Below are positions 21,330 through 33,954 of a DNA stretch of 64,000 nucleotides, piece by piece; position 1 is the first letter of the stretch; every line of letters starts with the position of its first letter. Where the stretch lies: assembly GCA_963402885.1 (NCBI GenBank), contig OY727098.1, forward strand, positions 9,968,717-10,032,716. Reading direction: 5' to 3'. A model generated the notes under the pieces. The model was not told the origin of the DNA, did not search any database, and worked only from the letters and a program-made list of their open reading frames with translations. The position numbers and the translations under genes are program-made. This DNA is from Antedon bifida (Eukaryota; Echinodermata; Crinoidea; Comatulida; Antedonidae).

Positions 21330-24301
21330 ACAATTCTAAATTGACGAAATTAGCATTCTGTTAGATACCATAGGTCGTGCGTTTGATGTACTTGGTTTCT
21401 CGGAAACCTGGATAAATAAGAACACGCCAATTGACTTATTAAATATCAATGGATACAATATGTACACTTGTAATAGAGAAGGTAGAGTCGGTGGTGGAGT
21501 TTGTCTATATTTAAAAGAACAAATCAACACCGTAACACGTGATGATTTTGTATTTAATGATAACTCCATTGACTTTTTCTAGAAATAATAAACACAAACG
21601 GCAAAAATACTATTGTCTTTATGTTGTATCGACCACCAAATTCAAACGTCAACTCATTTAACTCTGATCTGGAAGAAATCTTACATAAGCTTAATCGCGA
21701 AAACAAAAACTGCTATATCTTAGGAGATTTTAATCAAGACTTATTAAAATATGACATTCAAAAAACAACACAGGAATTCACAAACATTATTTACTCAACA
21801 TCTTTTAATCCATTAATCAACTTACCCACCAGAATAACATCGTCTTCTGCTACAATTTTAGATAATATTATTACAAATGATGATAACATTTCGCATTGTG
21901 GAGTAATAGTCACAGACATTACCGATCATCTACCCATTTTCATGACAACACACCTGTCATTAAATACTAACACACAAGCTCCAATTACAAAACAAAAAAT
22001 AATTAATGATACAACATTAAATAACTTGCTTATTGCTATTTCTAATGAGGATTGGGGTAAACTATATTTATGCACAGATACCAATACATCATATAACCTA
22101 TTTATTAAAAAACTATCCAATCTCATAGATAATAACATACCTACAAAAAGTAATAAGCCAAATGGTAATACAAAGAAAAAACCATGGATCACAACAGGAA
22201 TTTTGATTTCAATAAAAAAGAAAAATAAACTTTATAAAAAATACCTTAAAAACCCAACACAATTATTAAAAAATATAGGCCTATATAAAAAGTACAAAAA
22301 TAAATTAACTCATTTAATTAGAATTCGGAAAAAACAATATTATTCCAAAAAACTGGATGCGGCTCGACACGATTCAAAGCAAACATGGAAAGTTTTAAAT
22401 GAAGTTCTAAATAGAAAAAAATCGAGTGTTAGGCCAAATGAGGTAATTAACCATAGTAATACAACTTTGGTATGTGATCCAAAAGGTATGTCTGACGCTT
22501 TTAATGACTTCTTCTCCAACATTGGAAATGAATTAGCAAACCAAATACCAAATGTAAACAATTCTGACTTTAAACAATATATGAAAGAGAGTCAATCCCA
22601 ATCCATATTTTTCAATCCTACGAATGAAGAAGAGGTCATTGAAATAGTTAGTCAAATCAAAAATTCAAATTCAGAAGGTGTTGATAACTTAAGTAATCGC
22701 ATTCTAAAACATATTATTGCTGCTGTGGCATCTCCTCTTGTACATATCTTTAACCTCTCTCTTGAGACAGGCATGGTCCCTGATAGTATGAAAGTAGCTA
22801 GAGTAGTTCCAATTTTGACATCTGGCAATAAAAGTGACGTCAGTAATTATAGGCCGATCTCTATTCTGCCTACCGCTTCAAAAATTCTTGAAAAAATTGT
22901 TCAAATTAGGTTAAATAATTATATCACAAAGTTTAACATCCTTAATAATGCACAATATGGTTTCAGAAAAAACAGTTCTACTTTTATGGCCGTTATAGAT
23001 CTGGTTGAACGAATAACCGATGCGCTTGATAAGAAAAAAAATACCATCGGAATATTTATTGATTTGTCAAAAGCGTTTGACACCATCAACCATGATATAC
23101 TTCTAAAAAGATTGGAACACTAAGGCATAAGAGGCACGGCCCTTAAATGGTTTAGAAACTATATTAGTGGAAGGAAACAATTTACGTCTATTGATAACAC
23201 AAGTTCGTGTTTGATGGATATAAATTGCGGTGTACCACAGGGTTCAATTCTGGGGCCTCTACTTTTTATTTTGTACATTAACGATGTATTTAATTGCTCA
23301 AACTCGTTATCTTTTGTTTTATTTGCTGACGACACAAACATATCTGCATCTCACGAAAACTTGGATACGCTCATAGAAAAATGTTTCGGATTGGTTCATG
23401 TGCAATAAACTATCAATCAACGGTAAAAAAACTAATTACATAATTGTCCGCAATCAGCGAAATCCAAGTAAATTAGAGAATGTAAATATTTATGTCAACA
23501 ATAAAAGAATAGATAGAGTTAAATCGACTAAATTCCTTGGAGTACATATTGATGAATTTCTCACATATAAGAACCACATCAATGTTACAGCTAGGAAAAT
23601 ATCTCGATATGTAGGCATACTATATAAAGTAAGACATTTTTTACCAACCTATGCTCTCTGGACAATATACAAATCACTCATTGAACCAGTATTAAATTAT
23701 TGCAACATAATATGGTGTAGTACATTTCCAAGTTATCTAGATGAGTTATTTAAACTCCAGAAAAGGGCATTACGAGCTATAACATGGTCAAAGTTTAATG
23801 ATTCAATGACTGAATGTTTCTATAAATTTAAACTTCTTAAAATTGCGGATATCAATAAGTACCAAATTGGGCTTTTCATGTATAATGTTACTACTAACCA
23901 GGACGTGCGTTTTTCATCGCTCTTTATTAAAAATGGTTCTTACCATAATTATAATACAAGATCTAAAGACAAAATGAGACTCAGAAAACGTAATCGTACT
24001 TCTACTAGTTTTACTGTGTCATGTGTGGGACCCAAATTGTGGAATGACTTGAATTACGAACTACAAAGTACCAAATCAATATATATATATTTAAATCATT
24101 GTTTAGAGAACATTTATTATCATTTTACAAATAATTTTAAAAATAATACTTGTTGCAGGATTTAGCTTTTTTATTATTTATGTTCAAGCTCTTTTGAGTT
24201 TTTATGTGTTTCCTTTTCATCTTTTTTTATGTTCTCATATATTGTTGTTGTATATTTTCATGATTGAGGATGAATAAAGAATATTTGAATTTGAATTTGA
24301 A
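21330..24301 (+). mobile_element. LINE: APE endonuclease + RT (jockey/CR1-L2-like), 5'-truncated
   Basis: The largest retroelement here. Endonuclease pieces: VLGFSETWINKNTPIDLL, GGGVCLYLKEQ, then in a shifted frame MLYRPPNSN and ILGDFNQDLL, with DITDHLPIF. RT pieces in the 21621-23123 frame: RVVPI, NYRPISILPTASKILEKIV, NAQYGFRKNSST and IFIDLSKAFDTINHDILL. A TAA at 23121-23123 replaces an expected Tyr codon. The same frame resumes with GIRGTALKWFRNYISG, GVPQGSILGPLLFILYIND and the catalytic FADDTN. A one-base shift near 23385 leads to KLSINGKKTNYIIV, TKFLGVHIDEFLTYKNHIN and the C-terminus ending at 24165. The 3' UTR ends at 24301 in a TTTGAA-type microsatellite tail. ORF1 and the N-terminal endonuclease are missing. 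Three frame breaks make it inactive but fairly young. Confidence 0.92.
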
Positions 24302-24884
24302 AATAATTTAGAGAGAGAGTTGACGTTTTGAGCATTCGACTGTTCTTGGCATCCGGATGTTTCACGTAAGAGGTTAAACCACTAGATACGTCTATTACAC
24401 GATTCCACATCAAATGGGAACATAATGCTTGGTGAAGTTGTCTCTGTAGTTGAACAGCACACTTCACAGATGAAAATGGTGATAAATCCCTTCAAAGATG
24501 AGTTATGGGTTCTCTTTCCAAATCTATAAGCCTTCTATTCTATAGACTCGCCTCTGACTGACTATGGCATAAGGTTAGCTACGTTAGTATTCAATACGTT
24601 GAAATTAGAATAAAGGATGCGTTGAAATTGATCTTTCAACTACGTGTATTCTCAAGCAATAACAGCACTAATATGTATTATCAACCTGACAATACCCGTA
24701 ATCAAATAGATCGCCTGCCTCTGTCCATCATTCTTTTTCATAACGTTTAGATTGCCGTAGTTTTAGGCACAACTCCTTGTGTGGGGTGTCAATATGGTTT
24801 TGTTAAGTGAAACCTCATTTCATGTTTACAGAAAAGATCCAACAGGAGAATGGTCACCACTGTATTCATCGACATTAAAAGAAC
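24302..24884. other. No gene recognised
   Basis: Spacer downstream of the LINE tail; nothing supported. Confidence 0.5.
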
Positions 24885-24958
24885 ATATCCATTTGTGCAG
24901 TGCCTGTCACAGGTGTACAAGAGAGTTGTATTTCTATTGAGTAATATATGTATGTATA
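24885..24958. repeat. Dispersed repeat fragment, copy 1
   Basis: The segment with catttgtgcagtgcctg, caagagagttgtatttc and attgagtaatat recurs at 26728-26795. In both places it lies beside pieces of the tRNA-derived SINE family. Confidence 0.7.
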
Positions 24959-24959
24959 T

Positions 24960-25053
24960 AAACACAACGGGCAAAGAACATTAATTCTAAACCGCCCGGT
25001 GATATACTGAAATTTAATTAATTAATTTGAAACGATAAGATGAGCAAATCTGT

Positions 25054-25056
<3 letters not shown>
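24960..25056 (-). mobile_element. tRNA-derived SINE 3' portion, inverted
   Basis: Reverse complement of the family words at 13702-13822 (aaccgcccggtgatatactg, aattaattaatttg, caaatctgtgaga). It ends directly in a TA run. Confidence 0.7.

Positions 25057-25086
<30 letters not shown>
25057..25086. repeat. TA microsatellite
   Basis: Sits exactly between the inverted SINE tail and the PLE-repeat fragment, suggesting that the TA run derives from element ends. Confidence 0.9.
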
Positions 25087-25088
<2 letters not shown>

Positions 25089-25210
25089 AAAGGCAAATTA
25101 CCGAAAATGACAATGATGTGGGTATCAGTGGCTGGATCTCAGTGGAGATACAAATAAAATAAGGAAGAAGCTAAATCAAAATGATAAAGTAAAACAGCCA
25201 GAAAATTTGC
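25087..25210 (-). mobile_element. PLE terminal-repeat fragment (family B)
   Basis: Shares ccaaaggcaaatta, atcagtggctggatctca, gagatacaaataaa and gataaagtaaaacagccaga with 56607-56772 and, inverted, with 46712-46842 and 60580-60705. The copy stops just before where the hammerhead core would begin. Confidence 0.7.
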
Positions 25211-25220
25211 ATGAATTTTG

Positions 25221-25290
25221 AATCAAGCCGAAGTTTCCGTGTTCGAATTTCGGTTGGGGCGATTTTTTCTCATTCTGGTGTGATGACGTA
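25221..25290 (+). mobile_element. tRNA-derived SINE fragment with B box
   Basis: Contains the aatcaagccgaag word, a B-box-like gttcgaatttc and ggttggggcgattttttctc, matching the family at 46361, 26801 and (inverted) 27000. The A-box half is not evident. Confidence 0.55.
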
Positions 25291-26727
25291 TGTTTAGGTT
25301 ATGTATGTATATGTGAGCATATTCTTATTTATTTTATTTTTGTAATCCGCTTCAGAAGCATTTGTTAGTAATAGCAACAGACTTTTACCACCACGTTTAT
25401 GAAGGGACGTGTACCACTGTCCACTACATGGAAAGAGTAGCAAGTACAATTTAATTTACCTTGAAGATTACTTACGGACTAACCTTATTTTTCATTCGAC
25501 TCTTCATTTACATACGGGCGAAACTTAAGGTGGTGGACCATGTTTTAGCTATTCCTGCTTTTAATACATATTGATCGAAATGGCTTGTACTATCTGGTTT
25601 TTAAAATGTTTTAGGCCTATTGTGAACATAACATCAGAAGTACGACTGGAAATAAATAAAGCATCATGATTTATCTTAATATAGGTTTCGTAACTGTGCC
25701 AATTATGATGAATCAACGCAGCGAGTTTTATTTTGCAAATAATGCTAGAAGACGCAAACTCTTTATACAATTCTTGTATCGATTGTCAATATAAAATTAA
25801 CGTTGACTATCCTTAGATCGACAAAGTAACAAGATACGCTCATAAAAATCTATAGATATTGTATTAAATGCATCGTATTCAGATTTCAAATTGAGAGATA
25901 GCTTTTGACACTTACGAGGTACACACTTACTGAACACATAAATCAGTTATTTTGTTTTATTTTATGTATATTTGCACTCATAAACCGCATGTACAAAATA
26001 ATTTAATCTGTGAAAGTTTTAACGGTTGTATAATGTTTCAATGAATGAGTGAGTCAGTGATGCAAAGATTGTGACTTTATTTTTCTTTGCCTTTTGGATA
26101 GTAGTATCATGTATGATGATGATGTTGATGTTGATGATGATGCTATGATGATGATGCAAAAGTAGGCTTATAATCATAGCATAAGGTTTAGTTATGAACA
26201 TATATATACTAAGATTATACGATTGGATGATAGAAAGGCTGGGATGAATGGCTACTAAGTGGATTAAGAAGCGCAGCTGTAGAACTGACTACTGCCATGA
26301 TTGATAGAGAAATTTGTGGCTAAATTGATGTTCATACATGAGCCGGTTGAAGGTTGATCAATATTGTCTTTCAGAAGCTTTTGTTAAATATCCGACAAGA
26401 AAACCAAAACTTACTGTTAAAGTTTCAACAAAACGACGGAAATAGAAATAAAAAAACAAGTATAATCAACCAAACTCTGCATAAACATGCAAATTAAATG
26501 AAGAGAAACTGAAGGAGCTGCAGTGACGTCATCTCATTGAAGACGAATTTGTTAATAGTTCCACTCGAGTGCTTTCTCGATTGATAGTAGAAAACTTCGT
26601 TACCGTACGTTTCCTGTCGCAGATGCATTTTTCTTACAAATGGATTTCAGCGCTAATAGACTTCTTTCAAATTAATACTAAATGAATCATTGGTAACCTT
26701 ACGAAATTAAAAGATCAATATAAAATA
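25291..26727. other. No gene recognised
   Basis: AT-rich spacer with a short gatgat/gttgat run at about 26110-26160. Confidence 0.5.
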
Positions 26728-26795
26728 TCCATTTGTGCAGTACCTTGCACAGGTTTACAAGAGAGTTGTATTTCTATTGAGTAATATGTATTTGA
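26728..26795. repeat. Dispersed repeat fragment, copy 2
   Basis: Second copy of the 24885-24958 segment, directly upstream of SINE pieces. Confidence 0.7.
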
Positions 26796-27190
26796 ATTAT
26801 ATCAAGCAGAAGGTTCTGGGTTCCAATCTCAGTTGGGCTACTTTTTCTCATTCTCACAGATCATCTTCATCGTTTATAATTAATTATATAAGGACAGAAA
26901 ATTAATTCTAAACCGCCCGATGATATACTAAAAATTAATTAATTTTACACGATAAAGGAAAAGAACAGATAAGAAATAAATCTGTGAGAATAATTAAAAG
27001 TCGCCTCAATCGAGATTCGAACCCGAAACCTTCTGCTTTATGTGCAGATGTCTTAAGCATTAAACCATGGTATTGTTCTAACTCGATTGAATATCGACGC
27101 TTAGCGTGGTACGACGGAACAGCACTAGTTCTTAATTTTCTTAATTGTACGTACGCGCACGAGATCAGTATATCGCCGGGTGGTGATTTT
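26796..27190. mobile_element. Head-to-head pair of tRNA-derived SINEs
   Basis: A plus-oriented piece (atcaagcagaaggttctggg then ctactttttctcattctcac) is followed by an inverted copy. In that copy the tRNA-like part, read on minus at about 27000-27088, has an A-box-like tggtttaatgcttaagac and a B-box ggtttcgggttcgaatctc. SINE-body words (aaccgcccgatgatatac, then its inverse atcgccgggtggtg) flank both sides, consistent with two insertions or an inverted duplication. Confidence 0.65.
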
Positions 27191-28669
27191 TTTTCAATGC
27201 AGAAATTATGAATTATTCATTTTTTTCTATGTGAAAGAATTACAAGATAGCAGACCTGCTTCATTGATATTAACCTAACTGGCCCTCTAATAATGCTCGT
27301 GGGAATCGAATCCCACACATCGACAAGCAAAGTCCACTGAAAGCGTTTGCATTAGCGAATTGCAGTCTGGTTAATTCTTATGTCACACCTTATGGACAGG
27401 ACTAATGAATTATTCATGTTTACTTTGTGACGTTTTATGAGGGGTCCCCAACCCGAGTATGAAAAAAAAAATTATCGCAGCCAGTTTAGTAGTAGTTAAT
27501 ATACTTAAAGATGAGGTCGTATCAATTTGATTGTTTGCCAAATAAATCACGGACTTTAGCATGTATAGGTTTATCTGATAATTCATTAATGTTACAGGCA
27601 AATATCGATACTTGAAATTTGTATAACAATAAAACATTATTTATTTCTACATCGTATTTTGATAACATACATATATTCTAATCTGTAACTCGACCATAAA
27701 GCTGTCATGTAGATACTTACAATTATTTGAATGTTATCAAAACCACCGAGGTGTTTAGATGCATAATTTTACAATGTTCAAATATTGCAATGATATCGCA
27801 GTTACAGTTAGTCCCCAAGCAATCGGGCCCGCAACGATTGTAATTATTCTCTAAATTATAGAGTATCTCCCGTAATCTTATATATGTAATCAGGCTCATT
27901 ACAAGCATATTATTTAAATGTTGTGTAATTACTAAATGCTAATCATTATTTTATAGGTCAGTATCCGGAGGTTACGCACTATGATTATTACACCCATCGA
28001 TATCTACCTCCCTGATTGGTCAATTTAGAACCATTATGAAGGCATCGAATAAACTTGATATGATGATAGCCAAGCATAATGTGATGCATTATTAATATGT
28101 ATAGTTTTTCTTGCAAGGAAAACCCCTTGAATAATTTTTAACATGGTATTTATGACAATCATTTTTTTAATAACTCAATATGATTTTAGAATACAATTTA
28201 TAAAATAATATTTCTTTCTGTGCAGTAAGGTAGGTGTGTCGGTGTTTAAAACGAGAAGAACTAAGCAAAAATAATATCACGAATATTTCCGATAAAAAAA
28301 ACCCACACAATTGATCACGTCATGTCGACATTTTAACAACATCCAGTATCGTGTCGTCTAACAGCAACCTCTATCTCACATGGGATACTAACGTCTCTTG
28401 AAACTATTTATTTGGGGCAGTTGTCGTTAGCACAAAGTAAAATATTTATATGGAAAACGACATTGAATTTGGAAAGAAATAGTTTTTTTAAAACTACTCG
28501 TATAAAAAAACCTGTACATTAAATCAAAGTATGTTTTAGAATTAAAAATCACAAATTATAACGCCTGCCTCTTGTACAAAAATGAAGTTTTTTGGACAAG
28601 TAGTTCTCGAGAAAATGCAATTTCAGTTTACTTGACTGCTTTGAAAACGGCTTTTGAAAATTCTGTCCT
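27191..28669. other. No gene recognised; weak tRNA-like arm
   Basis: Near 27300-27325 a gtggg...cccac arm with a ttcgatt loop resembles a T arm on minus, but no full cloverleaf could be built. The rest is AT-rich with nothing supported. Confidence 0.4.
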
Positions 28670-28872
28670 ATCTTTAACACTAGCAGGTCTGAAAATAATA
28701 CAAAAAAAGTGGAATTGGGACCGTTGTCCGGATTGCCTCCAAAATCTATTGGTCCTTGACAACATATCTATCTGTATTTTAATTTTTTTTCAAACTTTTT
28801 GAGTAATCCTGCTAATAAACAAACAGACAAACACGACATATTCATTAAGTATACCTCCTTGGCGGAGGTAAT
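28670..28872. repeat. Dispersed repeat ending in CCTCC-TTGGC-GGAGG hairpin
   Basis: The segment caaactttttgagtaatcct, gctaataaacaaacagacaa and then tacctccttggcggaggta resembles a repeat end that I recall from many fish and marine-invertebrate genomes. The terminal palindrome is visible directly. The overlapping 76-codon plus frame is probably not a gene. Confidence 0.55.
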
Positions 28873-30144
28873 AGGGGGTTTTCGCACGAGCACGTAAAAA
28901 CTTTAACGATATATCCCAACATGCAACGCGCAAGCTCCGCCCATTTTGTAAACAAATCGATCTGCGCGTGCGCAAGCATTACAAAAAACTTTAGTTACGT
29001 GCGTCTCATTAACCTTATTTCTGAAAAATATAGCGTCAATGAAAAACGTTAAGGGTATCGAAACATGGAAGAATCGTTAAATTTCTGCAAAATGATTAAC
29101 AACACAAATGGTACATTAAAAAAAGAAGAAAAAAATAATGTTTTCACTCATGAAATGACAAAATAAACGGTTAAATTCGACCAAAACCCCATTGGCTGGG
29201 AGCCAATTTGACTATTTTTTTGCTTTAAGCTCTGTCTATACTATCAAGCAAGTTTGACAAAAAAAAGTGTGATGTGCCCAAATATATGGTAGTGATATGC
29301 CCAAATATGATAGTGATATGACTTCATCATGTCCATATATGGGCACATCAAATTTTTTTACAGCTCACTATATCGGTCAGTTGGTCGGTCGATCGGTCTG
29401 TCGGTAGGTTGGTCGGTCAGTCGGTAAACATTAATTCAAATGTGTGCACACGACTGCAGCCATGTATAAGGCCTTGTTTTGTCACTTAAAGTTTAATAGT
29501 GTGGACAGAGTCTTAAATTACAGTTTTTTCAGGTAAATTTTCTTTTTTCGATCAGATTATTATATTATCAGACAAGAGTGAAATTGTTTTGCTATTTTGT
29601 AACATTAAATTGCCATATTCCAAAACATTTTTTTTAAATATATTTTTAGGGGGATAATTATGTCTTTAATGTTAACAATTCTCATAACGTAAGTAGCCCC
29701 AATGACTACTTAATAAAATATTGATCCAGTACATTTTAATTTACAAAATAGAAAAAAGTATTTAAGATAAGATTGTTAAATTAACTATCCTATCTTAAAT
29801 ACTTTGTTATATTATGTTTAAATATGTTTTTAAATATTTTTTGCAAGGCAAATCCAATAGGCCTAATAACCATTCTAATTGTGACTGATTATAAATAGCA
29901 TCATTGTTGGTTATAATACAGGTAGATAGTTTTCTGAATGCAAGTGAATCGTCTTATTTACATATCAATGGGAACTAGCCGACAATGATTTGCTTATATT
30001 AAACCGATTTAGCCTGTGCGATACAAATTACGTGAGCAGACTCCCTTGCTGGTTCAACATATTATTATTAACTATGCCCGCAGATGGTTCTCGAATACAC
30101 AGTAATTTCAGCCTTTAAAAAAATGGCGATTTCAAATGTACGTA
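28873..30144. other. No gene; fragment of the 0.4-0.8 kb repeat
   Basis: At 29370-29470 a run of ggtcggt words, then gtcggtaaacatta and cgactgcagccatgtataag, is shared with the array at 370-830. Nothing else is supported. Confidence 0.5.
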
Positions 30145-30729
30145 TAGTTAGGGAATTTTAGGTCAAAAAAATGCCAATCTGTGAAATAATTATTAACAAA
30201 GGTTTTTCAGTGGATTCATGTTCTAATGCATCCCAAGTCATCCCAAAAAATTCCTCCATGAATTTTGACCTGGGGAAAGGGGTCATTTTGAGGTCAAAGG
30301 TCATTTGGTATGGTAATTAGAGATACGCCTGTTATTGTTTTAACAACGTTGTGAATTTTGAATGTACCTCATTTTATTTAGTATCAAATGATAGCTTACT
30401 AAATTATCTTTATTTTGATATATAGTTATGCAGGTATATATTGGGTTATATTATGAATTTTGGTCAATTAATACTAATTTATAAGCATTTTTTCCCAAAA
30501 AACAAAAAAATTATATTTTTTACACCAAAAAAAAAAAATTAAGGTAGCACTCAATGGTAACGAAACTTCTCTAAAAATATCTCTCCAATATAATGATCAT
30601 GTGTAAAAAAATTTGAATCATTTGATAGTTGATTGTGGACATGGGTGTAGATTGAAGTTATTGAAACTAAAACTGAGAAATATCATGTTTTTCATGTACT
30701 CTGTACTGTTTATCATGTAAACAAAATGG

Positions 30730-31190
30730 CCACTATTTTCATACAACATGCTATATTGTATTGAGTTAATTTTGGTGTCAAATTGTTCACAATGTATATG
30801 TTAATATTAGTTCTAATAGAAAATTTTTTGTAAAATTGACCGGAAACCCCATTTCCAGCAATTTTGACCTTTGACCTCTTTTCGCCATATCTAAGTAACG
30901 GCAGGTCGGAGAGAATTAAAACTAAGAGCAAATTGTTCCCAAGATATATATTTATATTCAGTTTAACAGAAGATCTTGCTTGAAAATGACCGGAAGTGTG
31001 GTTATTGACCTTTGACATAAATTTATAGTTTATTTATTCTAGTATTACTTCTATCACCCATTTTTTTATGAAATTTTAACCTTTGACTTGTTTTTCTCAT
31101 CTAAATAATGACATGGCATAGAGAGTTGGAACTAAGCGCAAATTGTTTATAATAGATATATATTTATATTTAATCTAATGGATTATATTG
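30730..31190 (-). repeat. ~150-bp DR1 satellite, inverted, ~3 units
   Basis: Reverse-complement counterpart of the units at 33955-34530 and 2208-2650: paired tgacc words followed by ctaagta/ctaaata words and gttcccaaga or gtttataata segments. A perfect DR1 on minus lies at 30865-30877; imperfect ones lie near 31006 and 31080. Confidence 0.65.
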
Positions 31191-31379
31191 TTTGAAAATA
31201 ACTATACAAGAAGTACATAGGAGCCTCTCGGGATGGATTTTAATTCAAAGAGGTGTTGGGCGGGGGGTGTGTGGTGGTTGTTTGGTAACATATAATATTA
31301 TATCCTAATTTAAGAAATATTTACAGAATGGTCAGAAGTTATTGGACAACATAATACAGTGTTAATATGTCTCAACCAA

Positions 31380-33340
31380 AGTTAAAATTTGAGCTGCAGA
31401 CCACCTTAAAGATTTATTGAGTACCTTTTCCCACATAGACCGATGCAAGGGACCCACAGTTCGATCTACATGTTTCCGATTCAAGGCCAATTTATAGGCC
31501 ATAGAGTACACAAAAGGTTCATTTGGGCAAATCGATAGGAGTTCCTTAAGAATCGTATGTAATAGCTTTTTCCCATATGGTCGAATCCATAATATAAGAC
31601 AAACAGTTTCATCCAGATATCCATGTATCTCCAATAAAGGGCATGTATGGCCATAGAGAATCCAGAGGTTACCCCTGGTTCATTTTGGCAAATCCATATG
31701 GGTTCCTTAAGGATCAGGGTTGCACAGATAAGCTGGAATCCACAGTTTTACCCGATATATTTCTAATACAGGGCCTTATGTAGCCAAATGCATTGATCTG
31801 ATACAAGGGCCAAATGTAGAACTGAACATAATCATAATAATAATATCCTGGATTTATATAGCTCCTAATATTGTGAAATCTCTAAGCGATGTACACAAAC
31901 TAATACGATTAAAGGGATTCCAACCATGCCAAAAATAAAACCCAAACCGAAGTAAGGGGATACGCTCTCGTCACTAACCAGAGATCAGTCTAACTGAACC
32001 TCGGACAGCACTAGTTGTGTCTCGGTCATCCCGGACTTGGGCGCCTCCTGCCCTACTTAAACTAGATCTAAAAAAATCTAGGTGGCATGGAAAATGAGAA
32101 AAAAGGGGAGTAATATGCTTTATTAAACAATATATGTTAACAAATATGTCTTTTAAGAAGCCTCTTAAAAAGAGCCATTGACTGTGCATCTTTAATGCAG
32201 TTTGGAAGAGGATTCCAAAGCATAGGAGCTGCATAAGATAATGCACGGTGACCATAAGATGGTCTTCACTTTAGCAGGAACAAGATGATTCTGAGAATTG
32301 GAACGAAGACTGTGACAACAGGATTGTGGAGTGAAAACACGAAGAGATTTATATGTGAGCAGCAATATCTTGAAGTTGAGACGCTCCTTCATAGGAAGCC
32401 AGTGCAGTTCATGCAAGATAGGTGTTATGTGGTTCGACACACTATACGGGCAGCACTATTTTGTAACATCTGCAACTTCCTAAGCAGGGTCTTGGGCTGT
32501 GCGACATGAATACTGTTACAGTAGTGCAGACATAAAGGCATGCAGAAGTCGTGCAGTTGTTACCCTATCCAGAAATCTACAAATTAGACCAATCTTCCTA
32601 ATCCCAACCATAGCAGAACGATGGCATTGATGTTAGCATCCATCTGCAAGTGGGAATCGATGTAAACCCCAAGATTTCGAACTTCTGGGGATGGCTTAAG
32701 ATCTAATAAAGAAGATGGTTGCAATGGCAGAGATGATGTAATATGGATAAGCATACAGTAGAGAACCACGGAAGGGTCTAAATAGATGACCTGCTGTTGG
32801 TTCATTTTAGGCAAATACATATGGATTCCTTAAGGATCGAAAGTGCACAGGCAGCTTTATTCCATGAACCCACATTGTCATCCATTATATTTCCAATATG
32901 GGGCTTTATGTAGCCCCAGCCACATAGTGAACCCAGAAGGTATCCATGAAGGACCTGCCCTTGGGTTAATTTGGGTAAATCCATAAATGTTCCTTTAAGT
33001 ATCGAGGGTGCACAGGCAGATTTATTCCATGGACATATCTATATGAACCCACATTTTCATCCCACATACAGCATTTCCAATATAGGGCCTCTTGTAGCCC
33101 AACATAGAGAATCCAGAAGGGTCCATGGAAGATCGGCCCTTGGGTTCATTTGGGCAAATCCATAATCAAGATCAAGGGTGCATATTTAGTTTTATTATAT
33201 ATGGTCCAATCTATGAACTATTTACCCCATATTAATTACTAATAGTAATACAAAGCCTTATGTAGCGCACCACATAGAGATCCCAAAAGGGTCCTTAGAT
33301 AGAGGGTTCATTCGGGCAAATCCATATGGGTTAGGTTTTT
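31380..33340. repeat. Central tandem array, ~160-180 bp unit
   Basis: The word ttcatttgggcaaatccata or a close variant recurs at about 31518, 31679, 32801, 32966, 33145 and 33307. Between copies are shared segments such as ttccttaaggatc, gggtgcacaggcag and gggccttatgtagcc. The array is interrupted by the LINE at 31830-32790. Minus frames such as 31362-31634 and 32802-32984 are repeat by-products. Confidence 0.8.
31830..32790 (-). mobile_element. L2-type LINE 3' fragment inserted in the array
   Basis: Minus-strand RT thumb and C-terminal segments in several frames: KPSPEVRNLGVYIDSHLQMD, RFLDRVTTARLLHAF-like remnants, LQMLQNSAARIVCRTT, HITPILHELHWLPMKERLNF and KILLLTYKSL, then SLRSNSQNHLVPAKVK. 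This is the signature C-terminus of L2/CR1-group LINEs. The 3' end lies near 31830, next to a taataataata-type simple tail. Frameshifted, 5'-truncated and dead. Confidence 0.8.
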
Positions 33341-33539
33341 TTTTATAGTTTATCCTGTTATGAGACAGACTATATGGGAAATGTTTGACCCATGTCCATT
33401 ACAGAGCCGGTATGGCCCATGAATATAGCATGTGAGATTAGGAGGAGACAAAATTAACTTTTGGGATAAGGGTACTTTATTATACAATAACAAAATATGT
33501 GAGGTCAGAAGACATAATTAACTTTTTCGGATAGGGATA

Positions 33540-33842
33540 CATTATGGGTGTGTGTTTGTTTTGTGTCTGTAACTGTAATCGTGCTTTGTTTCGAACCTTA
33601 GTTAATATATGGCTCCTCCCACTCAGACTTGCCTTTTGGACTTTGCCACCTTCCTTTAATTTCTATTATTTATTACACAGAATTGAAATTTTGACATTCT
33701 TTTAATGATTCTCTGATGAAAGTTATGATTTGTATGTTACATTTTATTTTTTTAAACCTTATTATTACGTTTCATTGTTGTTCTTTATTATGTTTCTATT
33801 CTGCAATTAAAGGAAATAAATGTTTATTTTGAATTTGAATTT
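33540..33842 (+). mobile_element. LINE 3' UTR fragment
   Basis: Non-coding sequence ending in gaaataaatg and a tttgaatttgaattt tail, the same tail type as the LINE ending at 24301. An insertion inside the 4.5-kb element. Confidence 0.55.
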
Positions 33843-33954
33843 ATTATGATAGGAGAATTCAAATATGTAATCGGGCTATATGTTTTTCAGCATTAAATAA
33901 AGCTTTTTTTGAGGAAAATACCATAATAAACAATTTTTGGTAGAATAGGCCTAC

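Noticed and set aside
21926-22561. Minus-strand frames inside the LINE
   Set aside because: Antisense shadows of the endonuclease-RT frame.
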